Assembly (NCBI GenBank): GCA_900769785.1
Contig: CAAGHV010000038.1
Location: forward strand, 1 to 15,109
Length of the DNA: 15,109 nucleotides
Origin: Bacteroidales bacterium
GTDB taxonomy: Bacteria; Bacteroidota; Bacteroidia; Bacteroidales; P3
Reading direction: 5' to 3'
Positions 7,480 through 14,399 of this stretch are shown here, in pieces (position 1 is the first letter of the stretch; each line of letters begins with the position of its first letter). The notes under the pieces are model-generated. The model was not told where the DNA came from. It did no database searches and saw nothing but the letters and a program-made list of their open reading frames with translations. The translations under genes were made by a program, and so were the position numbers.

Positions 7480-7511
7480 ACAAAATTACACATTTATTTT
7501 GACTTTCTCAA
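7480..7511 (-). promoter_or_regulatory. Internal array promoter ahead of module F
   Basis: The minus strand has TTGA (7511-7508), a 19-base spacer and TAATTTTG (7488-7481), a full -7 match. The segment 7480-7503 matches 18 of 24 bases of the block before cassette A (14400-14423). It lies between the partner gene of module E (stop at 7522) and the toxin F start, so modules F and G can be transcribed without A to E. Confidence 0.65.
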
Positions 7512-7521
7512 TAGATTTATA

Positions 7522-8040
7522 TCAATTTTTATATTTTGTTTCAATCAATTTACCTTCTTTATTATAGTACTTCCATTCTCCAAATTCATAGCAATCATCA
7601 CCATTAAAATCCTCATCAAAAGCAATAAAGCCTTCTGTTTTTACTATTCCTGAAGAATAAAAATCCACTTTGTATGCGATATAATTTGGTTTATTATTCT
7701 CAAAATAATAATACTTTGGATCTATTTGAACACTATCATTTTTTTTTATATCAGTTATCATTAATGCAACATTCCCTTCATCGTCAAAATAAATCCATGT
7801 TCCAGTTGGAATATCATTTTTATAAGTTCCAACAGAACGTATTTTGCGAGGAGAAGTAGTTTTATCAAAACCTATACTAATGCCATTTAGTTTATTATTC
7901 TCATACTCACAAACCCATCCATTATAACTATAAACACCTTGTTTACAATCTCCCGTATTTTTACAATCCAATCTATTTTGACTGAATAATGTCTCAAAAG
8001 TTAATATCCCGAAACAGAATAAAATAAATTTCACTATCAT
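7522..8040 (-). CDS. Immunity protein of module E, exported, MORN-like (YwqK-type) repeats
   Basis: About 172 residues from the ATG at 8040, starting 17 bases after toxin E stops. MIVKFILFCFGILTFETLFSQ is a signal peptide. The mature part has repeats of the MORN_2/YwqK kind, best seen as GTYKNDIPTGTWIYFDDEGN and FGEWKYYNKEGKLIETKY, and Cys residues in NRLDCKNTGDCKQG that could form a disulfide outside the cytoplasm. MORN-type repeat proteins occur as partners of toxins in many Bacteroidetes, which supports the immunity role; the exact target contact is unknown. A TTG at 8067 would overlap the toxin gene by 10 bases and is less likely. Confidence 0.8.
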   Translation of the reverse strand: MIVKFILFCFGILTFETLFSQNRLDCKNTGDCKQGVYSYNGWVCEYENNKLNGISIGFDKTTSPRKIRSVGTYKNDIPTGTWIYFDDEGNVALMITDIKKNDSVQIDPKYYYFENNKPNYIAYKVDFYSSGIVKTEGFIAFDEDFNGDDCYEFGEWKYYNKEGKLIETKYKN

Positions 8041-8057
8041 AAAAAATATTTTTAAAA

Positions 8058-8930
8058 TTATAAACAAACTCTTGTATTATCACTTGGGAATTTTGGTTCA
8101 AGCATATAGGTAGGTCTTTCAAATTTTCGTTTGTTTCTATTTGTTGGTGCATTCATTGACCTAGATAAAGATACACTTATTTCATTATTCGGAGAAAAAC
8201 AATTCATAAATTCATCCCAACGATTTCTATCTATCAAAAAACAACCTGCAGACATCGGTCGATTTTTACTGTCAGTACCTGTCAAATTATTCAATCCTGG
8301 TTTGTGAATGTTTATTCCTATAGCATAATCAACATTAGGATTACTTGGATTAGGCATTCCAAGATCTATTTTTCCTTGTAAACGTAAAGCATCATACTGA
8401 TTCCTATGTTTCCCAACTTTTGCAGTATAAATACCTGATGGAACAGTTGCATATACCGATGCATCTGAAGGATTTGTACATGCTGCAAATTCTTTTGTTG
8501 AACCATCCGATAAATATACTGTTGCTGTCGAAGAACCTATATTAAACTTACTCTCAGGATCAAAATTTCCATTATTAGAAAAAAATATAGCTTGTTCATA
8601 TAATCCATTTTTCAAACTACCATCATTATTATATGAATCTTTGGGGTCAATCCATTCATATCCCGTGTATTCTCCCGTATTTTCATTTATAGTCGGTTTC
8701 CAAGCTTCCCCATCCGGGTCCACCAGCTTCACCGGGTTCCAAGCACAATAAGCATACGGCGACAACGATGGATACTTATCCGCCATAGGATCTACAGACA
8801 ACCAACCCGTCAAAATATCCGAGTCATAATACCTAGCTCCGAAGTAGGAAAAGCCTGTCTCTGAGTCTCTTTCTTTTCCGGTAAAAGTTTGGGGGGATTT
8901 TAGTCCTATATTTTGATGGTAATTTAGCAT
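8058..8930 (-). CDS. Orphan Rhs toxin E, L,D-transpeptidase-like domain
   Basis: The 290-residue protein has a 16-residue leader, the Rhs core at 17-74 ending in DPDG, and a C-terminal domain at 75-290. Near its end are INIHKPGLNN with His209 and MSAGCFLIDRNRW with Cys230, spaced and framed like the HxG...S-x-G-C catalytic signature of YkuD-type L,D-transpeptidases. A preceding segment, PSGIYTAKVGKHRN, fits the strand that leads into such domains. Type VI effectors of the Tlde1 group use this chemistry on peptidoglycan stem peptides, so the same target is inferred here. The domain is unlike that of toxin F outside the motif. It begins 5 bases after the stop of the module D partner. Confidence 0.85.
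   Translation of the reverse strand: MLNYHQNIGLKSPQTFTGKERDSETGFSYFGARYYDSDILTGWLSVDPMADKYPSLSPYAYCAWNPVKLVDPDGEAWKPTINENTGEYTGYEWIDPKDSYNNDGSLKNGLYEQAIFFSNNGNFDPESKFNIGSSTATVYLSDGSTKEFAACTNPSDASVYATVPSGIYTAKVGKHRNQYDALRLQGKIDLGMPNPSNPNVDYAIGINIHKPGLNNLTGTDSKNRPMSAGCFLIDRNRWDEFMNCFSPNNEISVSLSRSMNAPTNRNKRKFERPTYMLEPKFPSDNTRVCL
8709..8882 (-). repeat. Rhs core repeat E
   Basis: 58 codons. It shares the CGAAGTAGG and TTTTCCGG variants with core D at the start and the CATACGG variant with D near the end, but differs from D in the middle (GGATCTACAGACAACC). Confidence 0.95.
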
Positions 8931-8935
8931 ACTTT

Positions 8936-9505
8936 TTACATTTGAATATATATTTTTGTTGATATACCTGATTCTTCTGTTGGAAGATTTCCATGCTTCA
9001 ATGAATCCATCAACCGAATCATTCTTACAGGCTCTATTGGTTCTTTACTTTCAATAGATATTTTTTCGTAGCCTTGTTTCCCTAATACTATAGTTACTAC
9101 CTTTGTCTTGTAAATATCAAAACAACCCTTTATTCCATTATACAATCCATTGAATACTGTTTTAATTTCAAAGTCAACATATCCCTGTATATTTGGCATC
9201 TGCTTTATAGGAATATAAATATATCCGTTGCTATCAGTGGATAGTGTCAAAATCGAATCTGTTTCATGCCCTTTAAAAAATATATTACATTTGACAGGAT
9301 TATAGTAACTGCTATTTAAAACACGTATTTCAATTTTCTCGGTTTCTTCGATTTTATTTACATAAATATCTTTTAATCTTCGTGCTTCGGTATAATAATA
9401 CGAAGGTTCTGACATAGCATTTTCTACATTATATTCATATTTCTGACAATAAGATATTGTAGATAAAAAAGTTGTTGCTAATAATACTATTATTTGCTTT
9501 ACCAT
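8936..9505 (-). CDS. Immunity protein of module D, exported beta-rich protein
   Basis: The 189-residue protein starts with the signal peptide MVKQIIVLLATTFLSTISYC and should be mature from about residue 21. The central part (IEIRVLNSSYYNPVKCNIFF ... LTLSTDSNGYIYIPI ... VTIVLGKQGYEKISIES) looks like a single beta-sandwich of the carboxypeptidase-regulatory kind common on Bacteroidetes surfaces. Its ATG overlaps the last codons of toxin D by 7 bases, so the two are translationally coupled. Immunity is inferred from this coupling; a periplasmic protein would meet the toxin in that compartment. Confidence 0.75.
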   Translation of the reverse strand: MVKQIIVLLATTFLSTISYCQKYEYNVENAMSEPSYYYTEARRLKDIYVNKIEETEKIEIRVLNSSYYNPVKCNIFFKGHETDSILTLSTDSNGYIYIPIKQMPNIQGYVDFEIKTVFNGLYNGIKGCFDIYKTKVVTIVLGKQGYEKISIESKEPIEPVRMIRLMDSLKHGNLPTEESGISTKIYIQM

Positions 9506-10407
9506 ACTCTGGAACCTTTATAATAATACGTAGCTTTTGAATTCGGGAAATATTGTTGTAAATGAAATTCTCCCGGATTAGGATTTGAATAATAATTACC
9601 TTCCCTTTCCACAGCTCTTTGATGAGCTCCTTTCTTAAATGGAGTGCATTTGTATTTTATTCCCATTTCTGTTCTATAATAATTTTCAGATAATTCATGA
9701 AATAGTAATGATGGTCGTGCATTATTTCCTGCATTATCTGTCCACCTTCCCGATTGTGCCAAAATAACATGACCATCATAACCACTTTTAGGTTTATATG
9801 TTATTCTGTTTTCTGAATCTAATCCATTATTTGATGCATTTACAGTTCCATGCCTAATACCATCCATTGATGTAGGATATCCATCATACATTATCTCACA
9901 ACTAATTTGATCATTCGTTTCGTAATAATATTTTTTTGTTGAATTAATTAAGTCTGATAACAGACATAAACCTTTATCGTTTTCAATCTGAGATTTATTT
10001 AAGCCATCTAAATCAAGTTTTATACTGCCATTTTTATCAAATAAAATACGATTTCTATTTTCCTTTTGAACAAGTGATAAAATATCATCTTGTGTCTGCT
10101 TTCGATTATTTTGAGTAATATCTGGTATATCTAGCTCCTCCCCATTCGGGTCCACCAACTTCACTGGGTTCCATCCACAATAAGCATACGGCGACAAAGA
10201 TGGGTATTTATCCGCCATAGGATCCACGCTAAGCCAACCTGTCAAAATATCCGAGTCGTAATACCGTGCTCCGAAGTAGGAAAAGCCTGTCTCTGAGTCT
10301 CTTTCTTTTCCGGTGGAGGTTGAGATACAAAAACCGCTATTTTTTACGTAGTTATAGTGCGTTTCTTGGCTGTGTTTCGAGGTTATATCTGGAGTCTTAC
10401 ACCGCAT
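9499..10407 (-). CDS. Orphan Rhs toxin D, possible zinc metallopeptidase domain
   Basis: The 302-residue protein has a 31-residue leader, the Rhs core at 32-89 ending in DPNG, and a C-terminal domain at 90-302. The striking part is ARPSLLFHELSENYYRTEMG (230-249) followed by GAHQRAVEREGNYY (260-273). His237 and Glu238 in HELSEN resemble the start of a zincin HExxH helix, but the fifth position is Glu241 rather than His; His262 and Glu267 or Glu269 could complete a metal site. That reading is tentative, and another hydrolase with a conserved His/Glu pair is possible. The exported partner points to an extracytoplasmic substrate. The start ATG is 6 bases from the preceding partner's stop. Confidence 0.8.
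   Translation of the reverse strand: MRCKTPDITSKHSQETHYNYVKNSGFCISTSTGKERDSETGFSYFGARYYDSDILTGWLSVDPMADKYPSLSPYAYCGWNPVKLVDPNGEELDIPDITQNNRKQTQDDILSLVQKENRNRILFDKNGSIKLDLDGLNKSQIENDKGLCLLSDLINSTKKYYYETNDQISCEIMYDGYPTSMDGIRHGTVNASNNGLDSENRITYKPKSGYDGHVILAQSGRWTDNAGNNARPSLLFHELSENYYRTEMGIKYKCTPFKKGAHQRAVEREGNYYSNPNPGEFHLQQYFPNSKATYYYKGSRVW
10141..10314 (-). repeat. Rhs core repeat D
   Basis: 58 codons. The middle (GGATCCACGCTAAGCCAACC, plus strand) matches core B, while both ends match core E. Confidence 0.95.
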
Positions 10408-10412
10408 ATATT

Positions 10413-10709
10413 TCAGTTTCTATTATTAAATTGTTTTATACTATAAATAGAGATAACTAATCCAAACATAGCATAAAAGAATAAGATTTTAGCATATAAA
10501 ATTAATTCCTCCCAAAAACTTTCTTGAAAAATAGGAGGTAACATGTTAATATCAATTGAATTCGGTAAACAGTCTTTGAAATAATATTTCAAATTAATCT
10601 CCTGACTAACAATAAACAATATAATACAAATTCCTAATAGTAGAGATAATAATAAAAACAAATAATATAAAATCGTAGTAAATTTTCGAGTATTCATATC
10701 TAAGATCAT
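10413..10709 (-). CDS. Immunity protein of module C, small two-helix membrane protein
   Basis: A 98-residue protein with two membrane helices: YYLFLLLSLLLGICIILFIV (about 15-34) and a second around LILYAKILFFYAMFGLVISI (about 69-88). The positive N-terminus (RK at 8-9) and C-terminus suggest both ends inside and a loop of about 35 residues (QEINLKYYFKDCLPNSID...) outside. It lies 30 bases after toxin C and 5 bases before toxin D. An alternative ATG at 10697 would drop four residues. A membrane-bound antidote fits a toxin acting at the membrane or in the periplasm. No family recognised. Confidence 0.75.
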   Translation of the reverse strand: MILDMNTRKFTTILYYLFLLLSLLLGICIILFIVSQEINLKYYFKDCLPNSIDINMLPPIFQESFWEELILYAKILFFYAMFGLVISIYSIKQFNNRN

Positions 10710-10739
10710 TTAATAACAATCAGCAACTATTGTTTAATT

Positions 10740-11498
10740 TTAGAAATTTAATTCTTTTCGTACTTCATTATGCTCTATTTTTCTAACGTTAGTAGATAGT
10801 AAACTCATAATATTCAAAAAGTCTTTCAAATCATTGGGGCTAATCAACATATCTAGAATTGTTTTTTCTTGCATTCCAACTTGTATTCCATCTACAGATG
10901 TAGTTACACAATTATTTGTTAATAAATTATATTCATCAACTACTTTTGCATTTTCGGCATTTGCGTATTTCCCAATTTTCGGTACCTTATTAGAATCGTT
11001 TAATTTTTTATCAAAATACTTGCCAACAAGTTCATCTGAGGCATTTTTAAATTCAAAAACAGATGCATCATTAGAATTTATCTGTTTATTAATATATTGC
11101 ATTGCTTCTTCTCCTTCTAATTTAATTAAAACTCCTTCTCCTGTAGGAGTTGTTCCCCTAGATGAACTTTTATCTTTCCCTAGTTCGGCATATCTTCCAT
11201 AAGTATAAACGATAGTATTTTTTCCAGAACCAATAGTAACAAATGCGTGACCAAATAGTCCACTCGTTTCAACATATATTCTAGGAGACTCCCCATCCGG
11301 ATCCACAAGCTTCACAGGGTTCCATGCACAATAAGCATAAGGCGACAGCGATGGATACTTATCCGCCATAGGGTCTACAGACAGCCACGCAGTCAAAATA
11401 TCCGAGTCATAATACCTCGCTCCAAAGTAGGAAAACCCTGTCTCTGAGTCTCTTTCTTTCCCGGTAAAGGATTGTGGGCAATTTGGTATGTATTTCAT
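10740..11498 (-). CDS. Orphan Rhs toxin C, permuted papain-like (NlpC/P60-type) hydrolase domain
   Basis: The 252-residue protein has an 11-residue leader (MKYIPNCPQSF), the Rhs core at 12-69 ending in DPDG, and a C-terminal domain at 70-252. It contains IYVETSGLFGHAFVTIGSG with His84, VYTYGRYAE, and later EYNLLTNNCVTTSVDGI with Cys197. A catalytic His before the Cys, with the Cys in an NNC(V/T) motif at a helix start, is the circularly permuted NlpC/P60 arrangement. Such enzymes cut peptidoglycan peptides or acyl/amide bonds of lipids. I chose the ATG at 11498; the frame extends to a TTG at 11588, but that would overlap the upstream gene by almost 60 bases and has no parallel in other modules. 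Confidence 0.85.
   Translation of the reverse strand: MKYIPNCPQSFTGKERDSETGFSYFGARYYDSDILTAWLSVDPMADKYPSLSPYAYCAWNPVKLVDPDGESPRIYVETSGLFGHAFVTIGSGKNTIVYTYGRYAELGKDKSSSRGTTPTGEGVLIKLEGEEAMQYINKQINSNDASVFEFKNASDELVGKYFDKKLNDSNKVPKIGKYANAENAKVVDEYNLLTNNCVTTSVDGIQVGMQEKTILDMLISPNDLKDFLNIMSLLSTNVRKIEHNEVRKELNF
11292..11465 (-). repeat. Rhs core repeat C
   Basis: 58 codons. The start shares GAAAACCCTGTC (plus strand) with core B; the middle and the stretch CATAAGGCGACAGCGATGG are shared with core F. Confidence 0.95.
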
Positions 11499-11529
11499 GT
11501 CGTAAATATTCAAAAAATAAAATATAAAA

Positions 11530-12036
11530 TCATTTGTAACCAAGTAACATGAGATTATTTGTAGTATCATATATTGTATACCAATCAAACCAATAAGGGT
11601 GTATTCCTTGAGGTTTTAATATAATAGTACGAGTATAATAATATGAAGCAAATTCTCTGCAATGATAGTCGTGAACAAAAGAACCTCCTTGCATTTGACA
11701 AGCACTAGTTATTCTATGTTTGCTTAAAAAATCTATAGACTCAAATAATGTTTTTGAAATGCCATTGAGTGCAAAAGAATTAGAATCAAAAGGTATGCTT
11801 TTACCCATAAAGATGATCGTATCAAAATAGTTTTCAACAAAAAAATATCCGTTACAACCTTTGCGTTTTTCTGATTCAGAAATAATTTCTGTTAAAAGAC
11901 TATCTACTAAAATCAAGTGCTTTTCTACCAAAGCAACATTTGTGGTATCTATTTTGTTACATACATTACAGTCATTATTTTCACATGACTGCAACATTAT
12001 AGATAATAATATTATGATTATTATTTTATAATTCAT
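11530..12036 (-). CDS. Immunity protein of module B, predicted lipoprotein
   Basis: A 168-residue protein from the ATG at 12036, one base after the toxin B stop. MNYKIIIIILLSIMLQSCEN is a lipoprotein signal with lipobox LQSC, so Cys18 should be lipidated; a Cys-rich segment NNDCNVCNK follows. The rest shows no family I recognise, though ISESEKRKGCNGYFFVENYF and the Cys near ITSACQMQGG suggest disulfides outside the cytoplasm. A TTG at 12075 would extend it by 13 residues into the toxin gene and spoil the lipoprotein signal. The immunity role is inferred from position. Confidence 0.78.
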   Translation of the reverse strand: MNYKIIIIILLSIMLQSCENNDCNVCNKIDTTNVALVEKHLILVDSLLTEIISESEKRKGCNGYFFVENYFDTIIFMGKSIPFDSNSFALNGISKTLFESIDFLSKHRITSACQMQGGSFVHDYHCREFASYYYTRTIILKPQGIHPYWFDWYTIYDTTNNLMLLGYK

Positions 12037-12037
12037 A

Positions 12038-12859
12038 TTATTCCAAATCAAATTTATGTTTATATCCTTGTTCAATCATATATGTATCTCTAGGATCGTC
12101 ACCAAAACCTTTGAAATTTGAAGGAAACCAGCCCGTAACACCTGCTACTGCTTTTTTTATCTGATTAACACCAGCACCCAAAAGAGCCGTTATTTTCAAT
12201 AAGCCATAATATTTTGCAGCGACACCATAATTATAATTACCATAATCATCATATCGAAATAATTTTCCATGATAAAATGAATATCCTTTTCCTCTAGAGA
12301 AATCCTTTTGAGAATAATTTGATGTCTTTTTTAAATCAAATTTAGCCCCATCCGTAACTAACGAATGAAATCTTTTAAAACGTTCGACAACATATGTGTT
12401 TGTTGAAGAAAAATATTCGTTGTCTAGTTCTTTAGAACATTGTTCAAAGAAATATTTGGTTTCAGACAATTGCTTATCGAAAGGCACAGACATATCAGCA
12501 ATATCATTTTCTTGTGCAATATAACGCCTATCAGATCCATCAGATTTTGTTCCAATATATACCTTACCATCATTTTCATTATCATCATGTATTAATTCAC
12601 CAGTAATTTCATGATATGTTTTGCCATACTCTTTTCCATCCGGATCCACCAACCGAACCGGGTTCCACCCACAATAAGCATAAGGAGAAATATTCGGATA
12701 CTTATCAGCCATAGGATCCACGCTAAGCCAACCGGTCAAAATATCCGAATCATAATACCTCGCTCCAAAATAGGAAAACCCTGTCTCTGAGTCTCTTTCT
12801 TTCCCGGTAGAGGATTGAGGGTAGTTTAAGAGCTTAATAAAAGTATTTCTATTCTTCAT
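12038..12859 (-). CDS. Orphan Rhs toxin B, Toxin_44-like domain
   Basis: The 273-residue protein has a 17-residue leader, the Rhs core at 18-75 ending in DPDG, and a C-terminal domain at 76-273. The last 110 residues show AKFDLKKTS (172-180), RYDDYGNYNYGVAAKYYGL (202-220), LLGAGVNQ (226-233) and GDDPRDTYMIEQGY (253-266). From memory this series (D-K, YGNxxYG, GAGxxQ, DPRDxxxIxxG) is that of the polymorphic toxin type 44 family; I could not search to confirm. The activity of that family is not something I can derive from the sequence. The lipoprotein partner argues for an extracytoplasmic target. The ATG overlaps the end of the module A partner by 11 bases. Confidence 0.85.
   Translation of the reverse strand: MKNRNTFIKLLNYPQSSTGKERDSETGFSYFGARYYDSDILTGWLSVDPMADKYPNISPYAYCGWNPVRLVDPDGKEYGKTYHEITGELIHDDNENDGKVYIGTKSDGSDRRYIAQENDIADMSVPFDKQLSETKYFFEQCSKELDNEYFSSTNTYVVERFKRFHSLVTDGAKFDLKKTSNYSQKDFSRGKGYSFYHGKLFRYDDYGNYNYGVAAKYYGLLKITALLGAGVNQIKKAVAGVTGWFPSNFKGFGDDPRDTYMIEQGYKHKFDLE
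12635..12808 (-). repeat. Rhs core repeat B
   Basis: 58 codons, with PNISPYAYC instead of PSLSPYAYC. The start matches C, the middle matches D, and the following stretch (AGGAGAAATATTCGG, plus strand) is its own. Confidence 0.95.
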
Positions 12860-13391
12860 TATCTTCTTTCTTTATTCCGAAATTTGGAATTATTTCGAGT
12901 TCCTTCGGGATAATGATTTTGCAATCATCCTCTATAAGATCTAATGCATCATTATGTAAAAAAATAAAATCAAAATCTTTTGTATCCATTATGTATTCGA
13001 GAACTTTTTTAGTTCGTGAAACTTGTATGGGATAACTCAATGGTGGTTCTGCCCAACTATAGGAAACAAAATAACTTTCTACAATATTTCCTTTGTATAC
13101 TTTTGAAATAATGGCTTCATGTGCAAATATGTAACCTCCATAAATTGAATTACCGTATTTATATCGTTCAAAAAACATAATATCATACGAACCATTTATT
13201 ATAGCAAAAGTGCTATCGATAGGGTTTGTATTTGTTTTCATATATTCATCAATATTTTCAATACGTTCCTTTATAAAATCAGAGCCTCTAATTATTTTCG
13301 TGTAAAAGAAATCTCTACCATAACGTTGTCCATAAGAACAATGTATTGTTAGTAAAGCTATAATTGATACTAAAAACCGTTTCATATTCAT
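12849..13391 (-). CDS. Immunity protein of module A, exported, family not recognised
   Basis: A 180-residue protein with a signal peptide, MNMKRFLVSIIALLTIHCSYGQ, which predicts a periplasmic mature form from about residue 22. ATGs at 13391 and 13385 are both possible starts. The mature part is rich in Tyr, Ile and acidic residues (for example YIMDTKDFDFIFLHNDALDL) and ends in a charged tail KKEDNEE. It starts 7 bases after toxin A and its end overlaps toxin B by 11 bases. As toxin A looks like a peptidoglycan peptidase, an exported inhibitor is the natural reading. Confidence 0.75.
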   Translation of the reverse strand: MNMKRFLVSIIALLTIHCSYGQRYGRDFFYTKIIRGSDFIKERIENIDEYMKTNTNPIDSTFAIINGSYDIMFFERYKYGNSIYGGYIFAHEAIISKVYKGNIVESYFVSYSWAEPPLSYPIQVSRTKKVLEYIMDTKDFDFIFLHNDALDLIEDDCKIIIPKELEIIPNFGIKKEDNEE

Positions 13392-13398
13392 TTGTTTT

Positions 13399-14379
13399 TT
13401 AATTGACTTTTCTTACTGTACACTTGTTATACCTAGTATTTCCCCACATCATTGTCCTCAATATAGAAGACCCAAAGTTTTCTTCTCTAATTTTACTTCG
13501 TCCTGCACTTGTTGTAGTAATTTTTCCTGTATTTAAATTAATTCCGGTAACAATTGAAACATGACCTGTTGCATCATTATAATTTGCACTTCCTGCTATA
13601 ATATCCCCTAAATTAGGATTTCCAACAACAATGGAACAACCATCCATTGTAATGCTTGAGTTTGCCCACTCTCCAGCAAGAGGTGCACGTCCATTTACGC
13701 AGATGTCTATACCACATTCTTTCAACACGTCATATATAAACTTATTGCATTTATGAGTATTTTTCTCGAAATTATCTTTTTTTACATCATAAGCCCAGTC
13801 TGTATTTCCTATATATTTTTTTGCCGTTTGGGCGATATCATATCCTATTTCTCCTATAGAAAAACGATTAATCATTTTATTATATTCGCTATATTGATCA
13901 TCTCCTCCATCTGAATCGAATTTATATAATTTCTGTAGTGTTGCAAAATCTTCGCTTGTGATTTTTACAGTTTCATTTACACCATCGTTTATCTCTCCTA
14001 AAAATTCGCCTGTATCATAGTCAATAAATTTACGGTCTGATTCACCAGATGGATCAATAAGTATTATCGGATTCCAATGACAATAAGCATAAGGAGACAA
14101 GCTCGGGTACTTATCCGCCATAGGATCCACACTTAACCACCCCGTCAAAACATCAGAATCATAATACCGTGCCCCGAAGTAACTATATCCCGTTTCGCTA
14201 TCCCTTTCTTTTCCGGTAAAAGTGAATACTTTTAAACCATACGAATCGAACTCTTTTACAGAGGTTTGTGTGGAACTGAAGAATGGAATATTTTGGATAT
14301 TTTTACCGAAAAACATAGCAGAAAGTTTCACATCATTGTGCATATCTCTATAAGGGTTATATGATAAAATTTCTGCCAT
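13399..14379 (-). CDS. Orphan Rhs toxin A (array head), NlpC/P60-type Cys/His amidase domain
   Basis: The 326-residue protein has the longest leader of the array, 54 residues (MAEILSYNPYRDMHND ... GLKVFTF). The Rhs core follows at 55-112 ending in DPSG, and the C-terminal domain covers 113-326. The domain holds THKCNKFIYDVLKECGI with Cys211, PNLGDIIAG (254-262) and GHVSIVTG with His273. This is the Cys-helix, GD, GHV order of NlpC/P60 and Tae-type amidases that cut peptidoglycan stem peptides. I chose the ATG at 14379, 22 bases past the -7 box; an extension to a TTG at 14403 would overlap that box. Its core DNA differs from all the others over about 40 bases near the start. Confidence 0.88.
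   Translation of the reverse strand: MAEILSYNPYRDMHNDVKLSAMFFGKNIQNIPFFSSTQTSVKEFDSYGLKVFTFTGKERDSETGYSYFGARYYDSDVLTGWLSVDPMADKYPSLSPYAYCHWNPIILIDPSGESDRKFIDYDTGEFLGEINDGVNETVKITSEDFATLQKLYKFDSDGGDDQYSEYNKMINRFSIGEIGYDIAQTAKKYIGNTDWAYDVKKDNFEKNTHKCNKFIYDVLKECGIDICVNGRAPLAGEWANSSITMDGCSIVVGNPNLGDIIAGSANYNDATGHVSIVTGINLNTGKITTTSAGRSKIREENFGSSILRTMMWGNTRYNKCTVRKVN
14044..14217 (-). repeat. Rhs core repeat A (divergent copy)
   Basis: 58 codons with the same protein pattern (TGKERDSETGYSYFGARYYD then SDVLTG). In the 44 bases where the other six copies differ at one to four positions, this one differs at about a dozen, mostly silent. Confidence 0.95.
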
Positions 14380-14399
14380 AACGTTTATTGTTTTGAGCC

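Larger units (their letters stand above)
5637..14379 (-). other. Headless array of Rhs C-terminal toxin/immunity modules
   Basis: Thirteen genes, all on the minus strand, make six toxin-partner pairs (A to F from right to left) and a broken seventh toxin gene (G). Gaps within and between pairs range from an 11-base overlap to about 50 bases. Every toxin gene carries the same 58-codon Rhs core; its C-terminus and partner differ each time. The variable parts are visibly more AT-rich than the cores and the neighbouring housekeeping genes. This is the pattern of orphan Rhs-CT modules known from polymorphic toxin systems, but no full-length Rhs gene is present upstream in the window. Confidence 0.9.

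Noticed and set aside
7458..7493. Upstream ATG of toxin F at 7493
   Set aside because: The TAATTTTG box would lie inside the coding sequence; the ATG at 7457 has the same spacing to its box as in cassette G.
10834..11202. Plus-strand open frame of 122 codons inside toxin C
   Set aside because: Antisense to a well-supported toxin domain, with no promoter or family likeness.
11499..11588. Long hydrophobic N-terminus of toxin C, which would look like a membrane or signal segment
   Set aside because: It starts at a TTG and lies largely in the overlap with the preceding partner gene; other cassettes start shortly before the core, as the ATG at 11498 does.
5637..14217. Regularly repeated segments that could suggest a CRISPR array
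   Set aside because: The repeats are 174 bases long, coding, in frame and about 1.0 to 1.6 kb apart; they are Rhs cores.
5637..14379. Integron-like cassette array next to a tyrosine recombinase
   Set aside because: The repeated element lies inside each toxin gene rather than between cassettes, and no attC-like imperfect palindrome is seen between modules. The recombinase looks like an ordinary Bacteroidetes integrase in the part visible.
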